Assembly (NCBI GenBank): GCA_020205615.1
Contig: CM035167.1
Span: forward strand, 140,692,568 to 140,756,567
From: Panax quinquefolius
Lineage: Eukaryota; Streptophyta; Magnoliopsida; Apiales; Araliaceae
Reading direction: 5' to 3'
Length of the DNA: 64,000 nucleotides
The stretch's first letter is position 1. Each line of letters begins with the position of its first letter. Under the pieces are notes generated by a model. The model saw only the letters and a list, made by a program, of their open reading frames with translations, ran no database searches and was not told the DNA's origin. A program made the translations under genes and the position numbers. Of this stretch, positions 21,039 through 31,901 are shown piece by piece.

Positions 21039-23798
21039 TGTGACACCCCCAAATCCGGGTATTTCAATTCCACGGGATTTGGTGTTCACTGTACAAATAT
21101 CATCTATCTATCTACCCATAATAAATGCAAGCCATGCAATAGATAGAATAAAAATCTTCCCCTTAAGGGTTACAACATCTGAATAATAATAATACAATCC
21201 CAGGTTAAACTAACCTTAAACATCTGTGCAGAATCATAAACAAATAAGTCTTAAATAACATCAATAACTCAAATCTTAAACATAAATACATCATCTAATA
21301 AAAATAACAAGTCTTCATCACTTGCTAACTTTGCCCTTGCCTTTACTAGTGGAAGGTTCATCGGTTCTTTCGTTCTTTACTGCAATGTTATTATTAAGCA
21401 AGAGTGAGCACTATTGCCCACAAGTATAATAATGAAATAACAGTATAATAACATGCGAGTAAATCAAAAACATCCGAATGAAAGCTCAACTTTTGAATCA
21501 AGAATGAATAACAAGAATCAAAAGAATTCTGAGGGTCATAAGACCTTGAACTATGTCCTAGGTTATCAAGGGTTATACTTGAAACCTTTACTTGATCATA
21601 AGACTATGGACCTTTCTTCTCGTACTTAGGGGGATCACCTCTTAGTACCATCATGCACAATATCTTAACGCTAACGCATAAGTAAATCCCTTTGAAGGGT
21701 TGTTCATCTCAGTTTGACATTCGAGTCCGCACCAAAGGAAATTTGGTTTGGATAATTCAATAAGGGTTCTGAAATTTAGAACGTTCATTAACTAAGGACT
21801 AGTTGAATCAATAAAGTTCACTAGTCTAATAAGGTTCAACAATAATGATATTCGATTTGAATAATAATCTCAAAAAGTATACAATAGAACAATTATTGTA
21901 TAACTGAATCATGCTTTGAAAAGATAATAAATCTTTAATATAACAATTGAACTTGAATAATAGTAACGATAATTTACTCGAGGTAACTAATAACTTGAAC
22001 AATAATGACAAGTAGGGTTAGGAAACTTGCCTCGTGCGTAGGCTAAACGATTACTACTTCCGTTCACCACAAATCCTACACACATACCATATGTATTCAC
22101 GACATTCATTAGTTACATTTTCACTTAATTATTTAATATAAACTCCACTTTATTTAACAAATAATTACCCTTCTAATTTAATTACTTAATTAAATTAGAA
22201 TATTTTCATTCTCTTACTATTATTACACTCGAATAAATTATTAATTTATAAATATTTTAATAATAATTTTCATCAAATATTTATTTTATTCCATAAATAT
22301 CTCAATTAAAATATTTAATTTATTTTATAAATATTTTAATAATAATTCTCACCAAATATTTATTTATTTATTTTTTTTATTATTATTTTTTTTTTAACCG
22401 CTTCGGGGTAGGGGTAATTTAGTTTAGTAACATGCACAGAAGTGAGGGTTACCTGTGCTCATTTTCTGCAGTTTATAGATTCTGCAGATTCATTAACATA
22501 ACAAGGCCAAATTAGGCCAAAAATCAATCACAGGTAAAATTATACATGAATATGGCCATAACTTCCAATTAGTTATTTTTACACAATTTAGACTTACCCA
22601 ATCATTGTAATACATATATAATGATTACTTAACCCATCTAGCATGATTTTAACAAGTTCTGACACATAATTTGCAAAATCAACACATTTACTTCCACTTT
22701 GTTCTTGATGTTCTTGAAGGTTTTGAAAATAAAACATGAAAATTGTCACTACGGATTCGTTATAACAAAGAATCCGTTTATTTAAACTTTGGTCTCTTCA
22801 GTATCAACATGCATAATAATATACGAGTGTAAAATTTAGGGATAATATCGTTCAATACATAAAATATCACGTATAAGGCCATAAGGCCAAAACCCATACT
22901 ACTGTAATTTTGTAGAAATCATATACGATGTAATATTATGAAACCGATGATATGGAATCATGCAATATATATATATAATACGATTTGATACATCTTAACC
23001 CATAAATAACTCATAAATATTACTCCTTTCTCAATCACAGAGGCTTTACAGAAACTTTGAAAGCCATTTTCTTATAAAAACTTAATGACGTAAAATAGAA
23101 TTTGGGAAGGAGAATTACCCCAGTATAATTAATGGAAGATGAATTCCTTCTCAGATGACTCTCACAATCCTCTTAACAACTCTGACTTCTCAACTCTTTC
23201 TCTGTATTTCTCTCTGTTATGCTTTTAGACTTAGGCAAATAATGAAGAAGAAATAAAAGAATACGTAAACTAAATAATGAACAATCGACGCGTTGGTGGT
23301 GATTACCCGATCGTGGGTTAAGCGGCCCCAACTCCCTTTAGTGCCATGTTTGCTTTAGCTAGAATAGGTTTCAAAAACAATTTAATTTAATTAAACTTTA
23401 TCACATAGTTAATTCATGTCACACCCACTCAGACAATAATCAAATATCTTATTTAATATAAATAAAATATAATAACTTCTCATAAATTCACATAGTCATA
23501 TATTTAATTTCTCATTTAATAATAATATTAAATTATTAAATCTCTAATTAATAATTTAATTAATTGAAATAACATGAAGCTTATTAAATATATTTCTTTT
23601 AATTCAATAAGCTCACATAATCACATACTTCGAATAATAAAAATTCTCCACATTAATTTAATAAATATAACACATATAATTAAATTAATCTATCACAACT
23701 TCATCAATTAATTAATTAATCTAATAATTAATTCATCGAAAAATATTTATTCAATCTAATAAATATTAAAATTAAATTACAAAATTACGGTTGTCACA
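21039..23798 (-). mobile_element. Solo LTR (2.76 kb), minus orientation
   Basis: The segment begins TGTGACACCCCCAAATCC and ends ACGGTTGTCACA, i.e. TG..CA ends. The flanks AGAGC and AGAAC could be a 5-bp target duplication with one change. Read on the minus strand its 3' end is GGATTTGGGGGTGTCACA, the same style as the gypsy LTRs at 38504 and 62789. No primer-binding site or coding region adjoins it. Very AT-rich interior. It lies in the last intron of the synaptotagmin pseudogene. Confidence 0.72.
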
Positions 23799-23936
23799 AG
23801 AACACTCCAAATCAGGAACTCAGAAGGTGTTTTGGGTGGCAATGGGGACAATTTAATCCCATTTAAACGTTTTTGGTATTCCAAGTTATAGGACACAGAT
23901 AGGTGATTGATGGTTGAATTGATAATTACTCCCTCA

Positions 23937-24172
23937 ATTCCAAAATATGATCAATACTTGACATTCTCAAATTTATAATTGAAATGATTCATTTAAGTTT
24001 TGAAAATAATAAATCTCATAATAGTAAAGAGTAGTACTTTTAGATAGTTTATAATGTTAAAAATTGTATGGACAAAAATTAAATAGATTCATATCAATTT
24101 TGAATTTCAAAATATTTTAAACTGAGTATTAAAAAATAAATATTGATCTTATATTTTGAGATGGAGGGAGTA
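23937..24172. mobile_element. Stowaway MITE
   Basis: CTCCCTCAATTCCAAAATAT at the left and the complement of ATATTTTGAGATGGAGGGAG at the right, each flanked by TA. Non-coding core. Confidence 0.87.
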
Positions 24173-24224
24173 TTACAAAAGGGCAAATCCTACTAACAGT
24201 TTAATCGTCATAAGAGAACAACAA

Positions 24225-24475
24225 GAGGAGAAGAATAAGAGGATAAAGAAGACTCAACCATTCATCCAGATGTTGCTCTTATCCAAGATTGTAGGAGATT
24301 TCTTCATATGCCTTGGAATGTGAAAGTCAACCGTGTTGGAATGAATGGAAATAGGTGTGCTGATTTTTTGGCAAATTTAGGACATTCAGTTTCTTATGAT
24401 GTTTTATGATTACAGAACCACCATGTAATCTCCTTAGTTTAGTTTACTATGATCGTAATGACTTTATTTTAAATA
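24225..24475 (+). pseudogene. LINE 3' end fragment (RNase H C-terminus)
   Basis: On the plus strand the frame reads HPDVALIQDCRRFLHMPW, NVKVNRVGMNGNRCADFLAN, then LGHSVSYDVL and a stop at about 24409. This is the conserved end of the RVT_3 RNase H domain of plant non-LTR elements (CRR..W..V..R..N..AD.LA). About 65 bp of 3' UTR-like sequence follows. Only the final part of the element is present. Confidence 0.8.
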
Positions 24476-25469
24476 GTTAACTGACCGGTTAGGCCTCCAT
24501 TGCACCAAATATTAAAAAAAAAGGAAAATAAAATATAAATAAAGAAGAAAAGGGACGGAATAATAGGTGATGTTGACAGTGTCTTTTCAAGTAGAGCTAC
24601 CACCAGGTAAGATTTCGAAATCTCGACACTCCAAACGGAGCTACTTGTCAAGATAAGACTATTACTCATCCTTTATGGATGAAGAGACATCTTTTGAGTT
24701 ACTTGAAATTTGGACAAGCAAATCAAATGAAAAAGATAAGGTTATTTCTACCTTCCCAAATGTGTCATGGTCCCAGACTTCAAGAATTAGCATATCGTGC
24801 AATCCATCCTCAACAACGAAATCAAAAGTTTGATTCCAAACCGGATTCAAATTGTCATTCGCAACCTAAGAACATATACCAAAAAAAAAACTTTAGAGAT
24901 CAAGTACTTATTAATTATTCCATGAAAACTTACGCTACCTAGAAGATAAAGAACAGAATATGACCATTCAAGGGACAAAGAAAACTTCCACCAAGGGATC
25001 ACAAGTACATTGTGTATGTAAAAACTCCAAAACATGGAAGAAGTAAGTAGTACCTTGGTCTTATTTTTCACTTCTGTTTTCTTCATCGCGACCACAACAT
25101 AGGGGTCAGCCTTCCCCATTACATCTGTCGGTGCCAAGTCTTCAGCAGATATAACAGTAACAGTAACAGACAGTACTCCTCTCGTAATTACTTCCCTTCT
25201 TTTATGTTTGCCATCACTTCCATTTTCAGCAGTGTCCATTCCTTCCTCACCGCTGTTAAGAACTCTTTCTAAGGAGGTCATTGAAAAGTCGGGAGCAAAA
25301 GGGTTGGTGAACCCATTCTTAACGCCAAAAGGACAGTACAATAGTTCCAAGTGCACCTAAAGCCATGAAATAATAAATCGATAATCTTTAATAAAAAGAA
25401 GTAGCAGATGATATACGCGTGAAATGGGATTCATCTCAAAATTCACTATCTATACATGTCCAGCATAAC

Positions 25470-25620
25470 AGTCACAATTACATGAAATTTTGGAAGCATA
25501 ATTATGCAAAAGGGCAATACAATAGCTCCAAGTGCACCTAAAGGCATGCAATAAAAAATCAAAAATTTATTTAAGACAGACATGTAACAGATGATATATA
25601 ACATGAATACATAAATAATA
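25470..25620 (-). repeat. Decayed duplicate of the edge of the 25054-25356 exon and adjoining intron
   Basis: GGCAATACAATAGCTCCAAG and TGCACCTAAAGGCATG at 25513-25550 repeat GGACAGTACAATAGTTCCAAG / TGCACCTAAAGCCATG at 25330-25367. Similarity extends into the intron (CAGATGATATA..). It is a partial tandem duplication of the pseudogene; the acceptor word is retained. Confidence 0.72.
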
Positions 25621-25638
25621 GTATTCATCTCAATTCTA

Positions 25639-25950
25639 TGCAACGCCCCACACTTCCAAATAGGGACGTGGAGGATACTTTGATATGTATATAAGGTCCC
25701 AAGCTACTACCAATAATACATTCACACTATGTTTGGCAACTCAATTCCAAGCTTTGGAAATCAAATTGAAAGCACATTTTCAATTCTCTAAAATTGAAAT
25801 TTAGTTAAAATTTGAGGCTCAATTCCAATTCCAAACCTTGGAATTGAGTCGTCAAATGTAGCTTCAAGCATGACCTTTTGGTGAGCCTGTGGTGGGCTAA
25901 ATCTTGTTACATGATTTGATTTGGACTCGGGATTGACCTGGGCTGTTACA
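25639..25950 (-). mobile_element. Short solo LTR-like element
   Basis: Starts TGCAACGCCCCACACTTCC and ends GACCTGGGCTGTTACA, giving TG..CA ends. On the minus strand it opens TGTAACAGCCCAGGTCAATC, typical of plant LTRs. It contains a nested MITE. No clean target duplication found. Confidence 0.55.
25726..25862. mobile_element. Small MITE nested in the solo LTR
   Basis: The left end ACTATGTTTGGCAACTCAAT and the right end, inverted GCTACATTTGACGACTCAAT, continue into a shared TTCCAAG block, giving an inverted repeat of about 25 bp. Length about 137 bp. Confidence 0.68.
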
Positions 25951-27342
25951 CTAACTCTCAATACATGTCCAATAAAAAAAGTCACAAATACATGAAAGGA
26001 GAAGTTGACTTTCTCATCTACTGTTCCGACACAGAAGAAAGATCAAGCCTAGTCTACCATTTTAACAAGTTGCACTTGGTGCAAGCGCAAGGGTCATGAA
26101 GCTGTTAGTTATCCGTTATAATGTATGAGGCCACTGCAGGCAATAAATTCTATGATGGGTACCTGATTAATGCATGACAACATTTGTAGCCGAAAATACT
26201 TGCAGGAGGAACTAGACAGCAATCACTAATGAGAACATAAGGGTGCTTCAGCCAAGGAATTGTTAAATACATATTTCAACATGGATTGCTATACTTTCTA
26301 GAAAAGACGGTTGCTTTAAGAAGAGAAAATAATCATAACAAAATCTAAACAAGATTGGGTGGATGATGCTAATTTTTTATTCCCTTTTTTAAGCAAAAAA
26401 TGAATATACACATTCATTAAGGCAATAAACGATGAGGCTCTGAAACATGATGTATAGTTTTTAGCTACCAATTCTCATAAAGGGAAAAGTCCACTTGTAG
26501 ATCAAATACTTTTCACCCCAAATATTGGAATTACACCCATGCAGAGCCCACTTTTCTCACCAAATTCACACCATCAAACACAAAGGGGCTGCTTCCAACA
26601 GATTCCTTTTTTGCCCTAATCCCTACTGAAGGAGCCAAGTTGAACAATCCCGCATTGTGTATGTGACTTGGTGGCAAGAACTCAGGAAGTCCCACAACTC
26701 CTGAACCTCAGGACAACATATAAATTTAAGAATTAAATAACCAAAATCTTTATTAGCTCTTTATGTTGTCCCTTGTTAAAATTTCCACCCATAAAAAAAA
26801 CTCCAGCTTTGGAGCTCTTTTCTGCTAAAATACGCTTCCATTTCTCTATCTCCTTGTCATTCTGCACTTGAGAAAGAAAAATCAACGCATACACTTTTTC
26901 AACCACGCGGGTATCTCTCTTTCTAATTTTCAGCAAGTCTTCACAATTCTAAGCACTTGCACTGGAGAATGCTAAAGATGCAATTTCAACCTATAACTTG
27001 GGAAAGAAAGGAAAGGTATAGAGAGAGAAACAGAATTTATAATACAAACCGGATTAGATGTATCTATCTAATAAAATACAACTGATTTTGAATTTCCCGC
27101 TCACCCTAATAAATTATCTGGGCCGTCCAAAGTTTGGGATAAATCTCACCGTCCGTGTAGTACCGGAGGCACGGGACACATCTAGTATACTAATAAAGGG
27201 AGAAAGAGTGAGAGTGAGAGAGTGAGAGAGTGTGTGAGAGAGAGAGAGAATATTAACTACAAAGAGGATAAGATACTAACATTCTCACAATCAGGCAAAA
27301 ATGTATGATCATAGAAAACAAGAAGGCGGTTAGAGTTTTCAC
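25951..27342. other. Pseudogene intron sequence, no exon recognised
   Basis: No synaptotagmin exon is found here. A 67-codon open stretch at 26936-26733 (minus; Lys/Glu-rich) is not recognised and has no matching splice context. A GA-rich microsatellite lies at 27200-27250. Confidence 0.45.
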
Positions 27343-29143
27343 CTGGCCCCTGTTTTTGTTATCTCTTTGGATGTCCAAATCCTTTACCAACTTCAACCAT
27401 ACATCCTTCACTTTACCAGGTTCGAGTTCATTCAGCCATAATTGAGCACATCCAATGAGTTCAGCTGCCTGAACCCCTTCATCATCAAAAATCTTTACCA
27501 CCAAGTGTTGTGTGGATGCATCTTCAACTATGAACTCAAAATGTTCATTCCAGACTGGATTCAGCTGGTTGTTCTGAAGAAGACGATGCAGATTTTTTCT
27601 GTTGGACCAACTAAACAGAAGACTGTAATCGTGAAGGAGGAGAAATAACTTACAATAGTTTTGCTTGTTTTCGTTCTAGCACGTATTGGGCGTACGTATA
27701 GAACAGCAAAAGGATCAGATTTGCCAATGATATCTTTATTTGTCAATTCCATAAGTTTCGCCTCCAATCTTCCCATAGGCTTCAGTTCGAGGTCACTAAA
27801 CAACAAAAACATCAACATTCAGTAAGAAAACAAATAATACTTGAACAATATTGTCAATGTTTTCAGTAAAATGCTTATGCCGATGCTGCACAACAAAGGC
27901 CAGCCATCAGCTTCAAAGATCAATTGAGAGATCATGAATTCTTACTCTAGGTAGATTGTTCAACTCAGCTAAGAAAATTTTCCAATAAACATACTAATTC
28001 ATTAACGGGAATACAAATGACCGAAAAAGGACTTGGGTCAAATAACATGAAAAGAAATTGTGCAGAAAGATAAAAGGAATGATTAAAGAGAAGAATGAAA
28101 ATCCAATGGAATGGAGGGAAGAAAGAGAATGGCATTAGCTGAGCTAAGCAATGGATAAGGTATGTCTCAGAATTTACAAATGAATAAGTAAAAAAATAAG
28201 ATGAGATACAAATCAAATCTAAGGCCTATGAAATACCATTAGTCAGAAATTTCATCTGATTTTGTGACAAATCCAACTTCTACATGCTTTCCTGCTACAA
28301 TTCTCTCTCATGGAGACTCTGAAACCTAATCTTCCCCTCCCCAAGCACGGGAATTATGCAACTTCCAAGTATGTATATGATATAATATCTATATCACTTT
28401 TCACAGTAATAAAAACTATTTTACAAATGTACTAAAAGTTCTCTGCCAATGAGTGGGGCTCAATTTACTTCTCTATATACACACAATGCATTCTCTTCAA
28501 AGCAAGAAGTTGAAGATTGTGTGCCTAATGCATTTTGCTTCTTAAAACAGGTACATAATTCACAATTGCGCATTTTGCACACCTATCCAGTGCTGCGCGG
28601 AGACTTTTGTAAGCACAACAAACAATTTTGCTAGTTGAAGCCATACCTATAATCACCGGGCAAAATGGGAATAACTATCCGAACAGGCCATGTAATTGAA
28701 TCTTCAATAGCATCTCATATGGTCCCCTGCGTAAATGAATGTCTCCATATTAGATTATACAACATTGATATAGACAAGAACTCATATCAGGTAAGAATTA
28801 AGTCAAGTTTTCTTTATCGCATTACAAATTTTAAAGGCATTTGAAATTTAATTAAATTAAAGCAAAGGCAATAATGCCATACATTCTAGAGTTCACTGTT
28901 AACTAAAGTCAAGTCAGTTACAGTACTTCCATTTCCATAGGTTTAACATCATGGTCAACTCTTCTACAGCTTCCATACACATCTATATGAATAAGTCTAA
29001 GACAATTATTATGAGTAAATGTCTATAATGGAAAATGTATAGACGATGATGCATAGTAATGAAGAGAATAAAAGAACTCAAATAAAATTGGAATGAATGA
29101 ATAACCATTTCAGGCAACTGTAGAGAAAAACCGAGCTAATTAC

Positions 29144-29588
29144 CAGTTGGAGAATCATGGAGATACTCATATGCAGGTGCTCTCAGGTAGATAGATTATC
29201 TCCGGTCCATGTTGCTGCGTACCTTTGGCTACCAATAAATCCAGCTTGAGTGAGAACAAATGAACGCTTACTCTCATTAGCTAATTTCAAGCCTTCATAT
29301 GTTGATCTTGCCATCAGCATGCCATAAACCTATATAAATAATTAGAACTAGTAAGAAGTTTAAATGATTTGTGCAGTATTACTACAACCAAAATGGAATT
29401 TGTCTTGTTATCTGCATTACTACCGTAACATATGATATATACCTACTTTTAGTGAATAATACATAAAACAAGGGGAGCAATGCAGGGGTGAAGAATAATA
29501 CATTGTGACAGTGTGTGTGATTCTAACATCCTCCAAGTTCGGTATTTACACTATGAAAATTACTCTCACGCATTGTCTTCTTTACCGT
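29144..29588 (-). pseudogene. Decayed GH31 alpha-glucosidase fragment (heteroglycan glucosidase HGL1-like), two exons
   Basis: Exon 29588-29502 encodes KKTMRESNFHSVNTELGGC-stop-NHTHCHN. Exon 29329-29144 encodes VYGMLMARSTYEGLKLANES then KRSFVLTQAGFIGSQRYAAT then WTGDNLST-stop-EHLHMSISMILQL. This is the signature region after the catalytic Asp of GH31 enzymes, closest to my knowledge of the plant HGL1/glucosidase II-like group. Junction HN|VYGML is correct and donors and acceptors survive, so it derives from genomic duplication, not a retrocopy. Stops: TAG at 29525-29523 (expected Gln) and TGA at 29185-29183 (expected Trp), both C-to-T type changes. The rest of the enzyme, including the nucleophile region, was not found. 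Confidence 0.8.
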
Positions 29589-29735
29589 CTGAAAAGAAAC
29601 GTCCGACACAAAGAACAAGTGGGCATGTGGAAGAATGAGTTTGAGAGGAACTTGTTTAATTTCTTTTATATATAACATAGGAAAACTTGCAAAATTATGC
29701 ATGTTAAGAGCATATATTTTACAAGAGACATTTAC

Positions 29736-29863
29736 CAGCATATCTCCATGAACGTGCTTGATGCAGCAAGTGCATCACCAACACGAACATGAAGGACTCC
29801 ACCATCTAGAGTAAGCTTCTTAAGATTAGACAACCCAAGATATTCTCTTGCTCTATTGATCAA
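29736..29863 (-). pseudogene. Single exon resembling a spermidine-synthase-like methyltransferase
   Basis: Between a TTCAG acceptor and a GTAAAT donor the minus strand reads LINRAREYLGLSNLKKLTLD then GGVLHVRVGDALAASSTFME. The AREYLGL..VHVGDA pattern recalls the SAM-binding part of plant spermidine-synthase-like methyltransferases. I found no companion exons. It neighbours the GH31 fragment, suggesting a patchwork of captured or duplicated pieces. Assignment is tentative. Confidence 0.35.
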
Positions 29864-31430
29864 CTGAAGTATATGGAAAAGTCATTCCATGTATTAGTTA
29901 AGTGGTTAACACCCGTGAGGCAACTTAATATGTGGTCGAGCTCAACCACATCACCTTTATGAATTTGAAGAGTTACAGAGTAAAGTTTAATGAAAAACGT
30001 AACTTAAGTAAAGAAGGAGAATGTTTGATTCCTCGTTTAAGTCCTGATATCCGATGTATATTTACAGTGGAGCAGTAAGCCCATTGATGTTCAATCTTTT
30101 CCACAAAACATTTGCACCTTGCGTAGAAAAAAGTATGAGAGTGGAAGTGTTCTCCAACTACTTTGGTTAAAGGTTTGGAAATAGAATCTTAGATTCACGG
30201 TTAATGCAGTAATAAAAGATGGAGGATGTCAACCTTACAACACAATAAGTTTGTGTGGCATAAGTCTCAACATTTTGTAGATTGAGTTCGTCCTTGATGT
30301 TTATATGTACAAAATATAGAAAAGTTGAGTATATATAAGCAAAGTAATTTGCAGTAATTAATATATGACCTCTTAAAATTGTGTACCATCCAAAACTTTC
30401 TATCTCTATGTTGAAGAAGAAAGAAATATATCCAAAAAAAAGCCAATCTAGATAGGTACAAGTGTTACTAAACTAATTTCTTTGGAGAAACTGTTAGAAC
30501 AAATAATATTCAGTAGAGAAGTACGGGTTAAATTTACTACAATTTCATCAATCTCCCGGCCTTCATTTCACTTCAAGCTGAAATGAAGGCCATAGATCAA
30601 GCACCAGATGAGCTGCTGTACTTCCACCCTGAGAATTTCATCCATTTCTTCCTTTAGTTGCTCAACTACATTTTCATTTAGTTCACAAGATGGATAGAAA
30701 TATATTAATAGATAAGGTCACATGGTAGCAAAAATATCTTCTTACCAAGCAAAGATTTGCAATGGGACCATTTGGCACAATAACTGATAAGATAGCAGTA
30801 CAAGCAGTGTATACAAAATGCATACAGGAAATAAAAGGCACACATGCCAACCAACATGCATAAACTACAACAGAGTTTCCTTGGTCCCTAAACATGTAAT
30901 TACATTAAGCTCCTGAAGTAAATTCACCCAAAAAGTCATGATAGAGATGGGATACACCTCATGAAGCCAAAAATGAAAAATGACAAATAAAGCATTAAAA
31001 TTGGTTATGCACCAAAGGTCTCTCCTTTTCTTCAAAACATTATGTTCCTCTCCTTCCAAATCATCCACCAAATGCACTGAGGAACAAGATCGTTGTCTCC
31101 TTCTCCATTCCTTCCTTAATTTCACACCTTGCCAAGCCTCAACCCTCCCAATGCTTTTCCATGGAATTGTCCTCTCCCCATTCCCTCAAAGGACACAAAA
31201 GTTATGATTTAACTATGAACCATCCACATTGGACCCAATAGCATGATCTATCTCAAAAAGAAACAATGATTCTTTCTTTGTAGTGATTAAGCCTTCATCT
31301 AGCAATTATGTGTGGAATATTTAGAAAATTGGTATAATTGGCATATAATAAGCTATGAACAACAAAAACAGCATAACTAAAATGCATAACACTAGGAAAG
31401 AACTTTGTGCAAAATATAATACTCTACAAG
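29864..31430. other. Degenerate spacer
   Basis: No exon recognised with confidence. A palindromic CTTCATTTCACTTCAAGCTG / AAATGAAGG block sits near 30563-30592, and a region at 30865-31200 has broken open frames rich in Arg and Trp on the minus strand, perhaps retroelement debris. Nothing further is claimed. Confidence 0.4.
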
Positions 31431-31431
31431 T

Positions 31432-31698
31432 TACTCCCTCCATCCCCAAAAGGATGACTAAAGGTACAAATTTTTTTGTACCAAAAGGATGAGATTAAGT
31501 ACATAAAGTGAAAGTTAAATATGTTATTTAGTGAGATCCATTAGTATAAAAAAATAAAAATATTCATCACTTTATATAATCTTGGGGCCACCAAGGATAA
31601 ATTTGAAATTTTTTTACTCTCTTTCCTCTACTTTTACTTTTCTTAATACGTGAGTAAATTATAATTTTCTCATCCTTTTGGGAGAGGAGGAAGTAATA
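31432..31698. mobile_element. Stowaway MITE
   Basis: CTCCCTCCATCCCCAAAAGG at the left pairs with the complement of CCTTTTGGGAGAGGAGGAAG at the right, flanked by TA. AT-rich core. It lies about 200 bp beyond the 3' end of the TFIIB-related gene. Confidence 0.86.
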
Positions 31699-31901
31699 GA
31701 ATATGGCATGCGAGTTGCACATTAATTTATATTTATAAAAATTGTTGAAACATTGATCTCTTTAATAAAAATATGTAATCACGTACAGATTTACAATGGA
31801 CAAAAAAACCAGTCTCCTCCAATAAAGTCTCTCCAATTGAACAGTAATCAATGCAGTTGAGTAAATTTTCAATGTATCTACTACTCCCATTGCTGAGGTT
31901 A

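Larger units (their letters stand above)
20304..28736 (-). pseudogene. Synaptotagmin-5-like (SMP-C2-C2 tether) pseudogene, 5'-truncated
   Basis: Six exons with intact borders on the minus strand: 28736-28647, 27795-27654, 27573-27343, 25356-25054, 24865-24752, 20428-20304. The frame joins correctly through DLELKPMGRLEAKLMEL, NPVWNEHFEFIVED, HLELLYCPFG, GVLSVTVTVISAEDL (second C2, with DVMGKADPYVVV) and NPVWNQTFDFVVEDG. This matches plant SYT4/SYT5-type membrane-contact-site tethers. The N-terminal membrane anchor and nearly all of the SMP domain are missing. The first exon present (..DAIEDSITWPVR..PILPGDY) has TGA at 28727-28725 where Arg is expected. The last exon lacks about nine codons between EGEYKD and GKLNLNLKW and is out of frame, though a terminal YRDS-stop remains. 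The last intron (4.3 kb) holds a solo LTR, a MITE and a LINE fragment. Base-calling error cannot account for the missing 5' exons. Confidence 0.82.

Noticed and set aside
26733..26936. 67-codon minus-strand frame as a synaptotagmin exon
   Set aside because: It has no similarity to the C2 or SMP regions, and flanking exons already join in phase without it.
30865..31125. Trp/Arg-rich minus-strand frame as a LINE reverse-transcriptase zinc-binding region
   Set aside because: Composition is suggestive, but no motif order could be matched, so it is left as unassigned debris.
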